Origin: Mycobacterium sp. IS-1590
GTDB lineage: Bacteria > Actinomycetota > Actinomycetes > Mycobacteriales > Mycobacteriaceae
Length of the DNA stretch: 64,000 nucleotides
Direction of reading: 5' to 3'
Assembly (NCBI RefSeq): GCF_001500025.1
Contig: NZ_LQIW01000048.1
Coordinates: 1 to 64,000, forward strand
Position 1 is the stretch's first letter. The number at the start of each line of letters is the position of its first letter. Shown here piece after piece: positions 1-7,095 of this stretch. Both the position numbers and the translations under genes were made by a program. The notes beneath the pieces were generated by a model, which was not told the origin of the DNA, made no database searches, and saw only the letters and a list, made by a program, of their open reading frames with translations.

Positions 1-1393
1 GCGGCACGGGATCGGGCTCGGGGGCGGGTGGCGGGGCCAGTTTCGCGTTGAGCCGCTCGTAAGCCGACTCGCGGTCGATGGTCTGGCCGTATTCTGCCTG
101 CAGCGCACTGGCTTTCGCGGCGGCGGAAATCGCTTCGGGACCGATGGTGGCCATAAGCGAGCGCGGCGCTCGCATCCGGGTCCACGCCACCGGGGTCGGG
201 GCGCCCTTCTCCGACAGCACGGTGACGATCGCCTCGCCGATGCCCAGCGACGTCAAGGCCGACTTCAGGTCGTACACATCGGTTTTCGGGTACGTTCGCA
301 CCGTCTTGGCCAACGCCTTGTCGTCGTCGGGCGTGAACGCGCGCAGTGCGTGCTGGATACGGGCACCCAATTGGGAGAGCACGTCGTTGGGAACATCGGT
401 CGGCAGTTGTGTGCAGAAGAACACGCCGACTCCTTTGGACCGGATCAGCTTCACGGTCTGCTCGACCTGTTCCATAAACGCTTTGGACGCGTCGGTGAAC
501 AGCAGGTGGGCCTCGTCGAAGAAGAACACCAGCTTCGGTTTCTCCAGATCGCCGACCTCCGGAAGCGTCGCGAACAGGTCGGCGAGCACCCACATCAGGA
601 AGGTGGAGAACATCACCGGACGTGCGGCCTGGCTGCCGAGCTCGAGCAGCGTGATGATGCCGCGGCCCTGCTCGTCGACCCTCAGCAGGTCCTCGGGCTC
701 GAGTTCGGGCTCGCCGAAGAAGGTGTCGCCGCCGTCGGCCTCCAGGTTGATCAGCGCCCGCAGGATCACCCCCGCGGTCGTGGTGGACACCGCGCCGAGC
801 GCCTTGAGCTCGGGCTTGCCCTCGTCGCTGGTGAGGTACTGGATCACCGCGCGCAGGTCCTTGAGGTCGAGCAGCGACAGCCCCTGCTGGTCTGCCCAGT
901 GAAAGATCAGGCCCAGCGTCGACTCCTGGGTGGCGTTCAGCCCGAGCACCTTCGACAGCAGAATGGGGCCGAAGCTGGAGATCGTCGCCCGCACCGGCAC
1001 CCCGATTCCCGCGGTGCCCAGCGACAGGAACTCGACCGGATAGGCCGTCGGCGCCCAGTCGTCGCCGGTCTCGGCCGCGCGCGCGGCGATGTTGTCGTTG
1101 GGCTCGGCGGGCCGCGAGAGCCCCGAGAGGTCCCCCTTGACGTCGGCCATCACGCACGGCACGCCCGCTGCCGAGAGCTGTTCGGCCAGCACCTGAAGAG
1201 TTTTCGTCTTGCCGGTGCCGGTTGCGCCGGCCACCAGCCCGTGGCGGTTGACGGTGGCCAGCGGAATTCGTACCGGGGCGGCCGGGTCGCACACCCCGTC
1301 GACGACGACCGCGCCGAGCTCCAGAGCCGCCCCCTCGGCGGCGTAACCTGCTGCGATCTGCTGTGCCGGCGTGGACGTGGACTCACTGGCCAT
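1..1393 (-). CDS. HerA-like DUF853 ATPase, 3' end outside the window
   Basis: Predicted hexameric P-loop ATPase of the HerA/DUF853 group (Rv2510c type), cytoplasmic, probably a DNA-translocase-like motor; the biological role is not established. Read from the complement, the ATG is at 1393. The Walker A motif GATGTGKT falls at residues 56-63 and a Walker B stretch VFFFDEAH near residue 293, followed by the family-typical LSQLGARIQHALRAF region (which on the protein lies after the TQLPTD segment). About 464 codons are present and the C-terminal part becomes Pro/Ala-rich as it runs off position 1; the M. tuberculosis homologue is a little over 530 residues by memory. It is divergent from orn, with 82 bp between start codons. 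Confidence 0.9.
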   Translation of the reverse strand, partial: MASESTSTPAQQIAAGYAAEGAALELGAVVVDGVCDPAAPVRIPLATVNRHGLVAGATGTGKTKTLQVLAEQLSAAGVPCVMADVKGDLSGLSRPAEPNDNIAARAAETGDDWAPTAYPVEFLSLGTAGIGVPVRATISSFGPILLSKVLGLNATQESTLGLIFHWADQQGLSLLDLKDLRAVIQYLTSDEGKPELKALGAVSTTTAGVILRALINLEADGGDTFFGEPELEPEDLLRVDEQGRGIITLLELGSQAARPVMFSTFLMWVLADLFATLPEVGDLEKPKLVFFFDEAHLLFTDASKAFMEQVEQTVKLIRSKGVGVFFCTQLPTDVPNDVLSQLGARIQHALRAFTPDDDKALAKTVRTYPKTDVYDLKSALTSLGIGEAIVTVLSEKGAPTPVAWTRMRAPRSLMATIGPEAISAAAKASALQAEYGQTIDRESAYERLNAKLAPPPAPEPDPVP

Positions 1394-1462
1394 GACCGGC
1401 ACCCTAACGCCCGCGACGTACCCGACGGACGGGTGCAACGGGCCGCACACCCCGGCAAGGCT

Positions 1463-1468
1463 TACTGT
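1463..1468 (+). promoter_or_regulatory. -10 element for leaderless orn
   Basis: TACTGT fits the mycobacterial TANNNT -10 consensus and ends 7 nt before the GTG at 1476, so transcription probably starts at the initiation codon. A competing reading uses GTG 1467 with AAGG at 1457-1460 as ribosome site. Confidence 0.5.
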
Positions 1469-1475
1469 GATCGTC

Positions 1476-2123
1476 GTGCGCGACGAACTGGTGTGGATCG
1501 ACTGCGAAATGACCGGGCTGGATCTCAAGACCGATCGGCTCATCGAAATCGCCGTGCTGGTGACCGACGCTGACCTCAACATCCTCGGCGACGGCATCGA
1601 CGTCGTCATCCACACCGACGACGAAGCGTTGGCGTCGATGATCCCGGTGGTCACCGAGATGCACACCAAGTCGGGGCTGATCGACGAGGTGCGCGCGTCC
1701 AGCGTCACCGTGGCCGAGGCCGAGGAGCTCGTCCTCGATTACATCCGCACCCACGTCAAACAGGCCAAGACGGCGCCGTTGGCCGGCAACTCGATCGCCA
1801 CCGACCGCGGCTTCATCTCCCGTGACATGCCCAAGCTCGACGACTACCTGCACTACCGGATGATCGACGTGAGCTCGATCAAGGAGCTGTGCCGACGTTG
1901 GTATCCGCGCATCTATTTCGGTCAGCCCGAAAAGGGCCTCGCGCACCGGGCGCTCGCCGACATCCACGAGTCGATCCGTGAACTGAAGTACTACCGCCGC
2001 ACCGCGTTCGTAGCCCCGCCCGGGCCGTCGACCAGCGATATCGCGGCCGTCGCCGAGGAATTGGGGCCGCCGGACGAGAGCCCGGAAGACATCGATTCGG
2101 CCGCCGAGCGTTCGAGCGGCTAG
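1476..2123 (+). CDS. orn: oligoribonuclease
   Basis: 3'-5' exoribonuclease of the DEDDh family that degrades the 2-5 nt RNA fragments left by mRNA decay (and pGpG); cytoplasmic. The first acidic pair is in WIDCEMTGLD near the N terminus, and the C-terminal catalytic block HRALADIHESI is intact. Starting at GTG 1476 gives 215 residues beginning (M)RDELVW, the same length and start as the M. tuberculosis Rv2511 protein as I remember it; in-frame GTG 1467 is an alternative. The tail after residue 185 is acidic and variable, as usual. It is followed directly by tRNA-His, the mycobacterial order. Confidence 0.97.
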   Translation: MRDELVWIDCEMTGLDLKTDRLIEIAVLVTDADLNILGDGIDVVIHTDDEALASMIPVVTEMHTKSGLIDEVRASSVTVAEAEELVLDYIRTHVKQAKTAPLAGNSIATDRGFISRDMPKLDDYLHYRMIDVSSIKELCRRWYPRIYFGQPEKGLAHRALADIHESIRELKYYRRTAFVAPPGPSTSDIAAVAEELGPPDESPEDIDSAAERSSG

Positions 2124-2164
2124 TATCGACGTCGCCGCTCTGCCCACCCGGGTTCGCGGCGATG

Positions 2165-2237
2165 GTGGCTGTAGTTCAGTTGGTAGAGCACCAGGTTGTG
2201 ATCCTGGCTGTCGCGGGTTCGAGTCCCGTCAGCCACC
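2165..2237 (+). tRNA. tRNA-His (GTG)
   Basis: Acceptor arm GTGGCTG pairs with CAGCCAC; the anticodon loop contains TTGTGAT, anticodon GTG; the T arm carries GGTTCGAGTCC. The genome continues CCC rather than CCA, so CCA must be added. G2164 opposite C2237 can supply the extra G-1 typical of tRNA-His. Confidence 0.97.
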
Positions 2238-2243
2238 CCGACT

Positions 2244-2281
2244 GGGTCAGGGAGCGAATGTTCGCTCCCTGACCCTTTTTT
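2244..2281 (+). terminator. intrinsic terminator after tRNA-His
   Basis: A perfect 15-bp inverted repeat (arms 2244-2258 and 2261-2275, only TG between them) is followed by six T at 2276-2281. It is a classical L-shaped terminator and terminates orn/tRNA-His transcription before the convergent ldtB gene. Confidence 0.92.
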
Positions 2282-2427
2282 CGGGCGCTGGGCGGCTTCA
2301 CGACATTCATGTGTGAACCCATGGCAAATCCAGCGCGGCGCTTTCCGTCCGGGTTTCACGATCGGCGCGACGCTGATCGGCTTCGGCGCTGGGCGTCGTG
2401 GGGCGGTGGGGTCGTCAGCCACTCACA

Positions 2428-3645
2428 TCAGAGGTTGGCGTTGCCGGCCTTCCACTGATCCCAGGGGATGTTCCAGTCGCCCAGACCATCGGTGCCCGGC
2501 AGCGTCGACCCGACCGTGTTGATGATCTCGACGACGTCACCGCGCTTGGAGTTGTCATGGAACCACCGGCCGTCGCTCGTGCTGACGTTGATGCAGCCGT
2601 GGCTGACGTTGCTGTAGCCCTGGCTGCCCACCGACCACGGCGCGGCGTGGACATAGATGCCGCTGTAGGAGATCTGGGTGGCCCAATCCACCTCGGTGCG
2701 ATACCCGTTGGCGGAGTTGACCGGAACGCCGTAGGTCGACGAGTCCATCACCATGTGCGAGCGCCGGTCACCGACGATGTAGACGCCGTTGTTGGTGGGC
2801 GTGCTGTTCTTGCCCATCGACACCGGCATCGTCTTGACGACCTCGCCGTTGCGCTTGACCGTCAGCGTCTTGGTGCTGTCGTCGACGGTGGTGATCACCT
2901 CATCGCCGATCGTGAAGCTCGTGCTGACGTTCTCCTGGCCGAAGAGGCCGTCCCCGAGATCGACGCCGTAGGTGTTCACCGCGACGTCGACCTTGGTGCC
3001 GGGCTTCCAGTAGTTCGCGGGCCGCCACCGCACCTCCTGGTTGTTCAGCCAGTAGAAGGCGCCCTCGACCGGAGGATCGGTCTTGATCTTGATGGCCTTC
3101 TGCGCGGCCACCCGGTTGGTGATGTTCTCGTCGAACCGGACGGCGACCGGTTGTCCGACGCCGACCACTTCGCCGTTGTTGGGCAGCACGTACGGCATGG
3201 TCAGGTTCTCGGGCGAATGGGTCTCAAAGGACATCCGCCTGGTCGTGGCGCCGCCGAGCCCGAGCGATTCCGCCGTCAGCGTGTAGCGCTTGTTGTAGCC
3301 CAGCGGCTCGGTGGTCGACCACGTCAGCCCGTCGGGGCTCAACGCGCCCGCGACGGACTTGCCGGACTCGTTCACCATGGTGACCGCTTCGAGCACCCCG
3401 TCCTCCGCGCTGACGGTCACCGGCGAGTCCACGCTCACGCCGACGGCGCCGTCGGTCACCGACGCGGTCAGCTTGGGGACGAGCAGGTCTCCGAACGGCG
3501 TGCCCTTGTCGTCGATCACCTGGGGTTGCGATGGCGCCGAGTTACCCCCGCACGCGGACAACCCCAGCGCCAGCACCGGGATCAGCGCAACGGTCACCAA
3601 CCATGCACGTCGACGCGGACGGGCCACTGAACGGACTCGCCACAT
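2428..3645 (-). CDS. ldtB: L,D-transpeptidase lipoprotein LdtMt2-type
   Basis: Cell-wall enzyme forming 3-3 (meso-DAP to meso-DAP) peptidoglycan cross-links and a target of carbapenems. The 405-residue protein has an Arg-rich start, a hydrophobic segment and lipobox LSAC with Cys32 as the lipidated residue, then two Ig-like domains (about 50-250) and a YkuD domain (about 250-405). The catalytic block SHGCINVS places the nucleophile at Cys351, close to Cys354 of the M. tuberculosis enzyme. Near-colinear with Rv2518c (LppS). Start ATG 3645 has GAGGTG upstream. It sits between two tRNA genes. Confidence 0.96.
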   Translation of the reverse strand: MWRVRSVARPRRRAWLVTVALIPVLALGLSACGGNSAPSQPQVIDDKGTPFGDLLVPKLTASVTDGAVGVSVDSPVTVSAEDGVLEAVTMVNESGKSVAGALSPDGLTWSTTEPLGYNKRYTLTAESLGLGGATTRRMSFETHSPENLTMPYVLPNNGEVVGVGQPVAVRFDENITNRVAAQKAIKIKTDPPVEGAFYWLNNQEVRWRPANYWKPGTKVDVAVNTYGVDLGDGLFGQENVSTSFTIGDEVITTVDDSTKTLTVKRNGEVVKTMPVSMGKNSTPTNNGVYIVGDRRSHMVMDSSTYGVPVNSANGYRTEVDWATQISYSGIYVHAAPWSVGSQGYSNVSHGCINVSTSDGRWFHDNSKRGDVVEIINTVGSTLPGTDGLGDWNIPWDQWKAGNANL

Positions 3646-3695
3646 TGCTCACACACCTCACAACCAGGGACTACGGATCGATGGTTATCAGCAAC

Positions 3696-3701
3696 AGTCT
3701 A
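3696..3701 (-). promoter_or_regulatory. candidate -10 for ldtB
   Basis: On the complement TAGACT (TANNNT) lies about 50 nt before the ATG at 3645, leaving a 5' leader of roughly 45 nt that includes the GAGGTG ribosome site. No convincing -35 is seen. Confidence 0.4.
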
Positions 3702-3787
3702 GGGGCAAATTCGAGTCCGGGTTGCGACGTGGACGTCGTCGAAGCGACGTCGGCGACAGAGATTTCGTCCTGCACAGCAAGTCCTGT

Positions 3788-3793
3788 TATTGT
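3788..3793 (+). promoter_or_regulatory. -10 element for tRNA-Lys
   Basis: TATTGT matches TANNNT and ends 9 nt before the mature tRNA 5' end at 3803, implying a very short precursor leader. Confidence 0.5.
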
Positions 3794-3802
3794 CGCACCC
3801 GC

Positions 3803-3878
<76 letters not shown>

Positions 3879-3891
3879 GCTTCGATCGAGT

Positions 3892-3927
3892 GCGACCGTG
3901 ACAAACCGTCACGGTCGCGTTCTTTTT
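3892..3927 (+). terminator. intrinsic terminator after tRNA-Lys
   Basis: Perfect 11-bp stem (GCGACCGTGAC at 3892-3902 with GTCACGGTCGC at 3908-3918), loop AAACC, then GTTCTTTTT. It starts 13 nt after the tRNA. Confidence 0.9.
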
Positions 3928-4212
3928 GTGCGACGCCTGGCACGCACCGTCGGTGGCCGACGTTGCCAGATCACAGTCGCGTAAATTCTGGCCACAAATT
4001 TGCTGGCCGACCCTCGAAGTGTGCTGCGGACTACATAAGCAACCTTATGGAGACGAATGTCTCACCTTCTGTGCCGTTGCGGAGACGCTGTTCGACTCGA
4101 CTTTCTACGGTTCGAGCTGCAATGAAAGAAGTCGGTCTGCTACAGTCACGTTAGCTGACCTACGAGAAGCGCGAGAACAGCAAAACGCCGGAAGGAAAAA
4201 GGGACTTAGCTG
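3928..4212 (+). other. intergenic stretch with candidate promoter for the small ORF
   Basis: I see no convincing gene here. It is less GC-rich than its surroundings. TACAGT at 4141-4146 fits TANNNT; transcription from about 4153 would give a 60-nt leader containing a purine-rich run (4191-4203, GAAGGAAAAAGGGA) that can act as ribosome site for the ATG at 4213. An open frame from 3926 ends in TGA overlapping that ATG by one base, but its composition does not look coding. Confidence 0.4.
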
Positions 4213-4383
4213 ATGGCCCAGCCAAGCGGTTCATTTGCGGCAGACGCGGCGGGCGCGGGAGCGTCGGCCGATGTAACTGCCCAGATCCCGGTCGCGGTCT
4301 ACAGCTGCAACCGGCTCGGCCGGGTCGCCAATCCCCCTGGTTTCTCGTTCTCCGACCTGTTCCGCTCTCCGCGACGGCGCTGA
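4213..4383 (+). CDS. small protein of 56 residues, function unknown
   Basis: The ATG is preceded by a strong purine-rich ribosome site (AAAAAGGGA, spacing about 9). The product begins MAQPSGSFAADAAGAGASA, has a short hydrophobic middle (QIPVAVYSCNR) and a basic end (FRSPRRR). There is no signal peptide or clear transmembrane helix. It lies between the tRNA-Lys terminator and the convergent DUF3618 gene (stop-to-stop gap 10 bp). I recognise no family. The good ribosome site and candidate promoter argue it is translated, but conservation cannot be judged here. Confidence 0.55.
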   Translation: MAQPSGSFAADAAGAGASADVTAQIPVAVYSCNRLGRVANPPGFSFSDLFRSPRRR

Positions 4384-4393
4384 GAGCGCTCGC

Positions 4394-4618
4394 TCAGTCC
4401 CGAATCCGGCGCACCACGAGTACGAGCGCCACGATTCCAACGCCGGCAAGCGACGCCGCCACTGCGGGTTTGGTCACAAATCGGATTGCCGCCGACTTGG
4501 CATCGTCGAGCAACCGGCTGGGGTTGGCACGTTCGGCGAGGGTGTCCACCGTCGCCGCGAGTTGCTCCCGAGCTTGATCGATGTCCCGCTTGATGGTCTC
4601 GGGATCGCGATCTGCCAC
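4394..4618 (-). CDS. DUF3618 small membrane protein
   Basis: A 74-residue protein starting at GTG 4618 (ribosome site GGAGG, spacing 5). Residues 1-45 (ADRDPETIKRDIDQAREQL and following) form the amphipathic DUF3618 segment, a short region rich in Lys/Asp follows, and residues about 50-70 form one membrane helix (AVAASLAGVGIVALVLVV) ending RRIRD. It matches Rv2520c in length and position. A longer reading from 4735 would run into the bcp promoter region and lacks a ribosome site. Function unknown; a membrane-anchored cytoplasmic helix is inferred. Confidence 0.88.
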   Translation of the reverse strand: MADRDPETIKRDIDQAREQLAATVDTLAERANPSRLLDDAKSAAIRFVTKPAVAASLAGVGIVALVLVVRRIRD

Positions 4619-4728
4619 GTGCGCCTCCAAGCCGTCCAAGTCGGTGCCCTGCGATAGAGCCTGCCGATCTACCCTAGAGCAGCCCGCGCTCGCCGTAGCG
4701 CACCGGTCGACAGAAGGGATGCCCGCGC

Positions 4729-5202
4729 GTGCCACAGACTCCCCGACTCGAGGTCGGCGACAGAGCCCCTGCTTTCAGCCTGCCCGACGCCGACGGCAAC
4801 ACGGTGAAGCTCTCCGACTTCAAGGGCCGCAAGGTCATCGTGTACTTCTATCCGGCGGCCTCAACCCCCGGCTGCACCAAACAGGCCTGCGACTTCCGCG
4901 ACAACCTCCATGAGCTCAACGACGCCGGGCTCGACGTCATCGGCATCTCACCGGACACGCCGGAGAAGCTGGCCAAGTTCCGCGACAAGGAGAAGCTGAC
5001 CTTCCCGCTGCTGTCGGACCCCGATCGCGAGGTGCTCACCGCGTGGGGCGCTTTTGGCGAAAAGACGATGTACGGCAAAACCGTTCAGGGCGTGATCCGG
5101 TCGACGTTCGTCGTCGACGAGAAGGGCAAGATCGCCGAGGCGCAGTACAACGTCCGCGCGACCGGACATGTCGCCAAGCTACGGCGCGACCTGTCCGTTT
5201 GA
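4729..5202 (+). CDS. bcp: thioredoxin-dependent peroxiredoxin, BCP/PrxQ type
   Basis: Reduces hydrogen peroxide and organic hydroperoxides in the cytoplasm using thioredoxin. The 157-residue protein starts at GTG 4729. The active site TPGCTKQACDF puts the peroxidatic Cys at 49 and the resolving Cys at 54, the PrxQ-alpha arrangement. The rest of the thioredoxin fold is complete to VAKLRRDLSV. It corresponds to Rv2521. It is divergent from DUF3618 (110 bp between starts), and its last 24 bp overlap the end of the convergent M20 peptidase. Confidence 0.96.
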   Translation: MPQTPRLEVGDRAPAFSLPDADGNTVKLSDFKGRKVIVYFYPAASTPGCTKQACDFRDNLHELNDAGLDVIGISPDTPEKLAKFRDKEKLTFPLLSDPDREVLTAWGAFGEKTMYGKTVQGVIRSTFVVDEKGKIAEAQYNVRATGHVAKLRRDLSV

Positions 5203-6534
5203 CCGGTTCTCGCCCAATCGGGCCAGCAGCAGGGCCTCGGACACGGCGGCGCGTTCCAACACCCCGAGGTGCAGGCTCTCGTTGACGCTGTGCGCTTGTG
5301 TCGCAGGATCTTCCACGCCGGTCACCAGAATCTTCGCCGACGGGAAAGCGTCGGCGAACTCGGCGATGAACGGGATCGAACCGCCGACACCGGTGTGGAC
5401 GGGCTCGGCGCCCCAGGCCTCGGTGAAGGCCGCGCGGGCGGCGTCATAGACCGGGCCGGTGGCGTCGATGGCGTAGGGCTGTCCGTGATCGCCCCGGGTG
5501 ACGGTCACCTGGGCACCCCACGGGGCGTGCTGCTCGAGATGGCTCGTCAGCGCCGCCATGTGCTGTTCAACTTCAGCGCCGGGCGCGATGCGCATGCTGA
5601 CCTTGGCCCGCGCCCGCGGGATCAAGGTGTTCGACGACTTGTCGATGGGCGTCGTGTCGATGCCGATGATGGTGATCGCCGGTTTGGCCCACAACCGTTG
5701 CGGCACTGAGCCGGAACCGATTTCGGAGACACCCGGCAGCAGGCCGGTCTCCTCTCGGACACGCTCGGGTGGAAAGTCGACGTCGGCGGCCACACCTTCG
5801 TGCAGGCCGGCCACCGCGACGTTGCCGTCGTCATCGTGCAGGCTGGCCAGCAGCCGCACCAGCACGCTCACCGCGTCGGGCACCACGCCGCCCCACAGCC
5901 CGGAGTGCAGGCCGTGGTCGAGCGTGGCCACCTCGACCACGCAGTCGACGAGCCCACGCAGCGACACCGTCAGCGACGGCACGTCGGTGCTCCAGTTGTC
6001 GGAGTCGGCGATGACGATCACATCGGAGGCCAGGGTGTCGTGGTGGGCGGCCAGTAGCCGCGACAGTGACGGAGAGCCCGACTCCTCCTCCCCTTCGACG
6101 AAGACGGTGACGCCGACGGGCGGTTTGCCGCCGTGCGCCCGGAAAGCCGCCAAATGCGTTGCAATGCCGGCTTTGTCGTCGGCGGTGCCCCGACCGTAGA
6201 GCCGCCCGTCGCGCTCGGTCGGCTCGAACGGCGGTGAAAGCCATTGCGCCGGATCGCCTTCGGGTTGCACATCGTGATGCGCGTACAGCAGCACCGTCGG
6301 CGCACCGGCCGGCGCGGGATAACGTGCGATGACCGCGGGCGCACCGCCTTCACTGACGATCTGCACATCGCCGAAACCGGCGTCGGTCAACAGCTTCGCC
6401 ACCGCCTCAGCGCTGCGCTGCACTTCACTGCGCCGCGTCGGGTCCGCCCACACCGACTCGATGCGCACCAGATCTTCCAGATCGCGCCGAACCTCGGGCA
6501 ACACCTCATGCACCCGCTGCACCAGATCGCTCAT
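5179..6534 (-). CDS. M20 family dipeptidase/metallopeptidase
   Basis: Predicted cytoplasmic zinc-dependent peptidase of the M20/ArgE-DapE-CNDP group, 451 residues, corresponding to Rv2522c. Metal-binding blocks are visible: YAHHDVQPEGD (about residue 84), GRGTADDKAGI (about 114) and EGEEESGS (about 146), and a late histidine near the C terminus (TQAHSVNES). A dimerisation-type insert lies between. No signal peptide. The true substrate is not known; a dipeptidase role is inferred from family. It converges on and overlaps bcp by 24 bp. Confidence 0.9.
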   Translation of the reverse strand: MSDLVQRVHEVLPEVRRDLEDLVRIESVWADPTRRSEVQRSAEAVAKLLTDAGFGDVQIVSEGGAPAVIARYPAPAGAPTVLLYAHHDVQPEGDPAQWLSPPFEPTERDGRLYGRGTADDKAGIATHLAAFRAHGGKPPVGVTVFVEGEEESGSPSLSRLLAAHHDTLASDVIVIADSDNWSTDVPSLTVSLRGLVDCVVEVATLDHGLHSGLWGGVVPDAVSVLVRLLASLHDDDGNVAVAGLHEGVAADVDFPPERVREETGLLPGVSEIGSGSVPQRLWAKPAITIIGIDTTPIDKSSNTLIPRARAKVSMRIAPGAEVEQHMAALTSHLEQHAPWGAQVTVTRGDHGQPYAIDATGPVYDAARAAFTEAWGAEPVHTGVGGSIPFIAEFADAFPSAKILVTGVEDPATQAHSVNESLHLGVLERAAVSEALLLARLGENRSNGQVAP

Positions 6535-6659
6535 GGCGACGACACTAGCTGGTCAGTCATCCACCGCGAGCGACCGCAAACTGCCAGCAAGGTGCGGCGT
6601 GTCGACGTGCTGGGCCCACCGCTTGCGAGGGGAACGCGGCCGCTCGCGGCAGTGGAGGG

Positions 6660-7052
6660 TCAGCGCTCTTCGAGGATGGCGACCGCGGCGGCGGTGTCGG
6701 CCTCGTGGGTCAACGACAAGTGAATCGTCACGTTCTTCAAGTGCTCGGCGATCGCGCCGGACAGCCGCACCTTCGGCCGACCCCACATGTCGGTGATGAC
6801 CTCGATGTCGCGGTGGATACCCTCGGGCAGCACCGGCCGCTTGGAGAACCGCGACCCCGACCACGCCTTGATGACCGCCTCCTTGGCCGCCCACCGCGCG
6901 GCCAGATGCCGCGCCGCCGACGAGCTCTTGTCGGCGGCGTCGCGCCGCTCACCGGGGGTGAACGTCTCGGCGAAAACCGTCCCCGGCTGGTCGACCTGTT
7001 CGGCGAACTCGGGAATGGAGACCAGGTCGATCCCCACCCCGACTATCGCCAT
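6660..7052 (-). CDS. acpS: holo-[acyl-carrier-protein] synthase
   Basis: 4'-phosphopantetheinyl transferase that moves phosphopantetheine from CoA to the ACP serine; in mycobacteria its main partner is the ACP domain of FAS-I. The 130-residue protein has the two hallmark blocks: GVGIDLVSIPEF near the N terminus (Mg-binding Asp) and WAAKEAVIKAWSG (Glu and Lys). It corresponds to Rv2523c. It lies 43 bp downstream of fas on the same strand, with GGAGGG just after the fas stop as part of the leader, so fas and acpS are very probably one operon: synthase followed by its activator. Confidence 0.96.
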   Translation of the reverse strand: MAIVGVGIDLVSIPEFAEQVDQPGTVFAETFTPGERRDAADKSSSAARHLAARWAAKEAVIKAWSGSRFSKRPVLPEGIHRDIEVITDMWGRPKVRLSGAIAEHLKNVTIHLSLTHEADTAAAVAILEER

Positions 7053-7095
7053 GGGCCGAACGCTATCTCATACCCTCCGCTCGTCGCGCAAGCGC

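Noticed and set aside
78..902. Long plus-strand open frames opposite the HerA-like gene
   Set aside because: They are antisense shadows caused by high GC; the complementary frame has Walker motifs and family similarity.
3926..4213. 95-codon frame ending at the small-ORF start
   Set aside because: Composition is non-coding, its start lies in the tRNA-Lys terminator, and the purine run inside it is better explained as a ribosome site.
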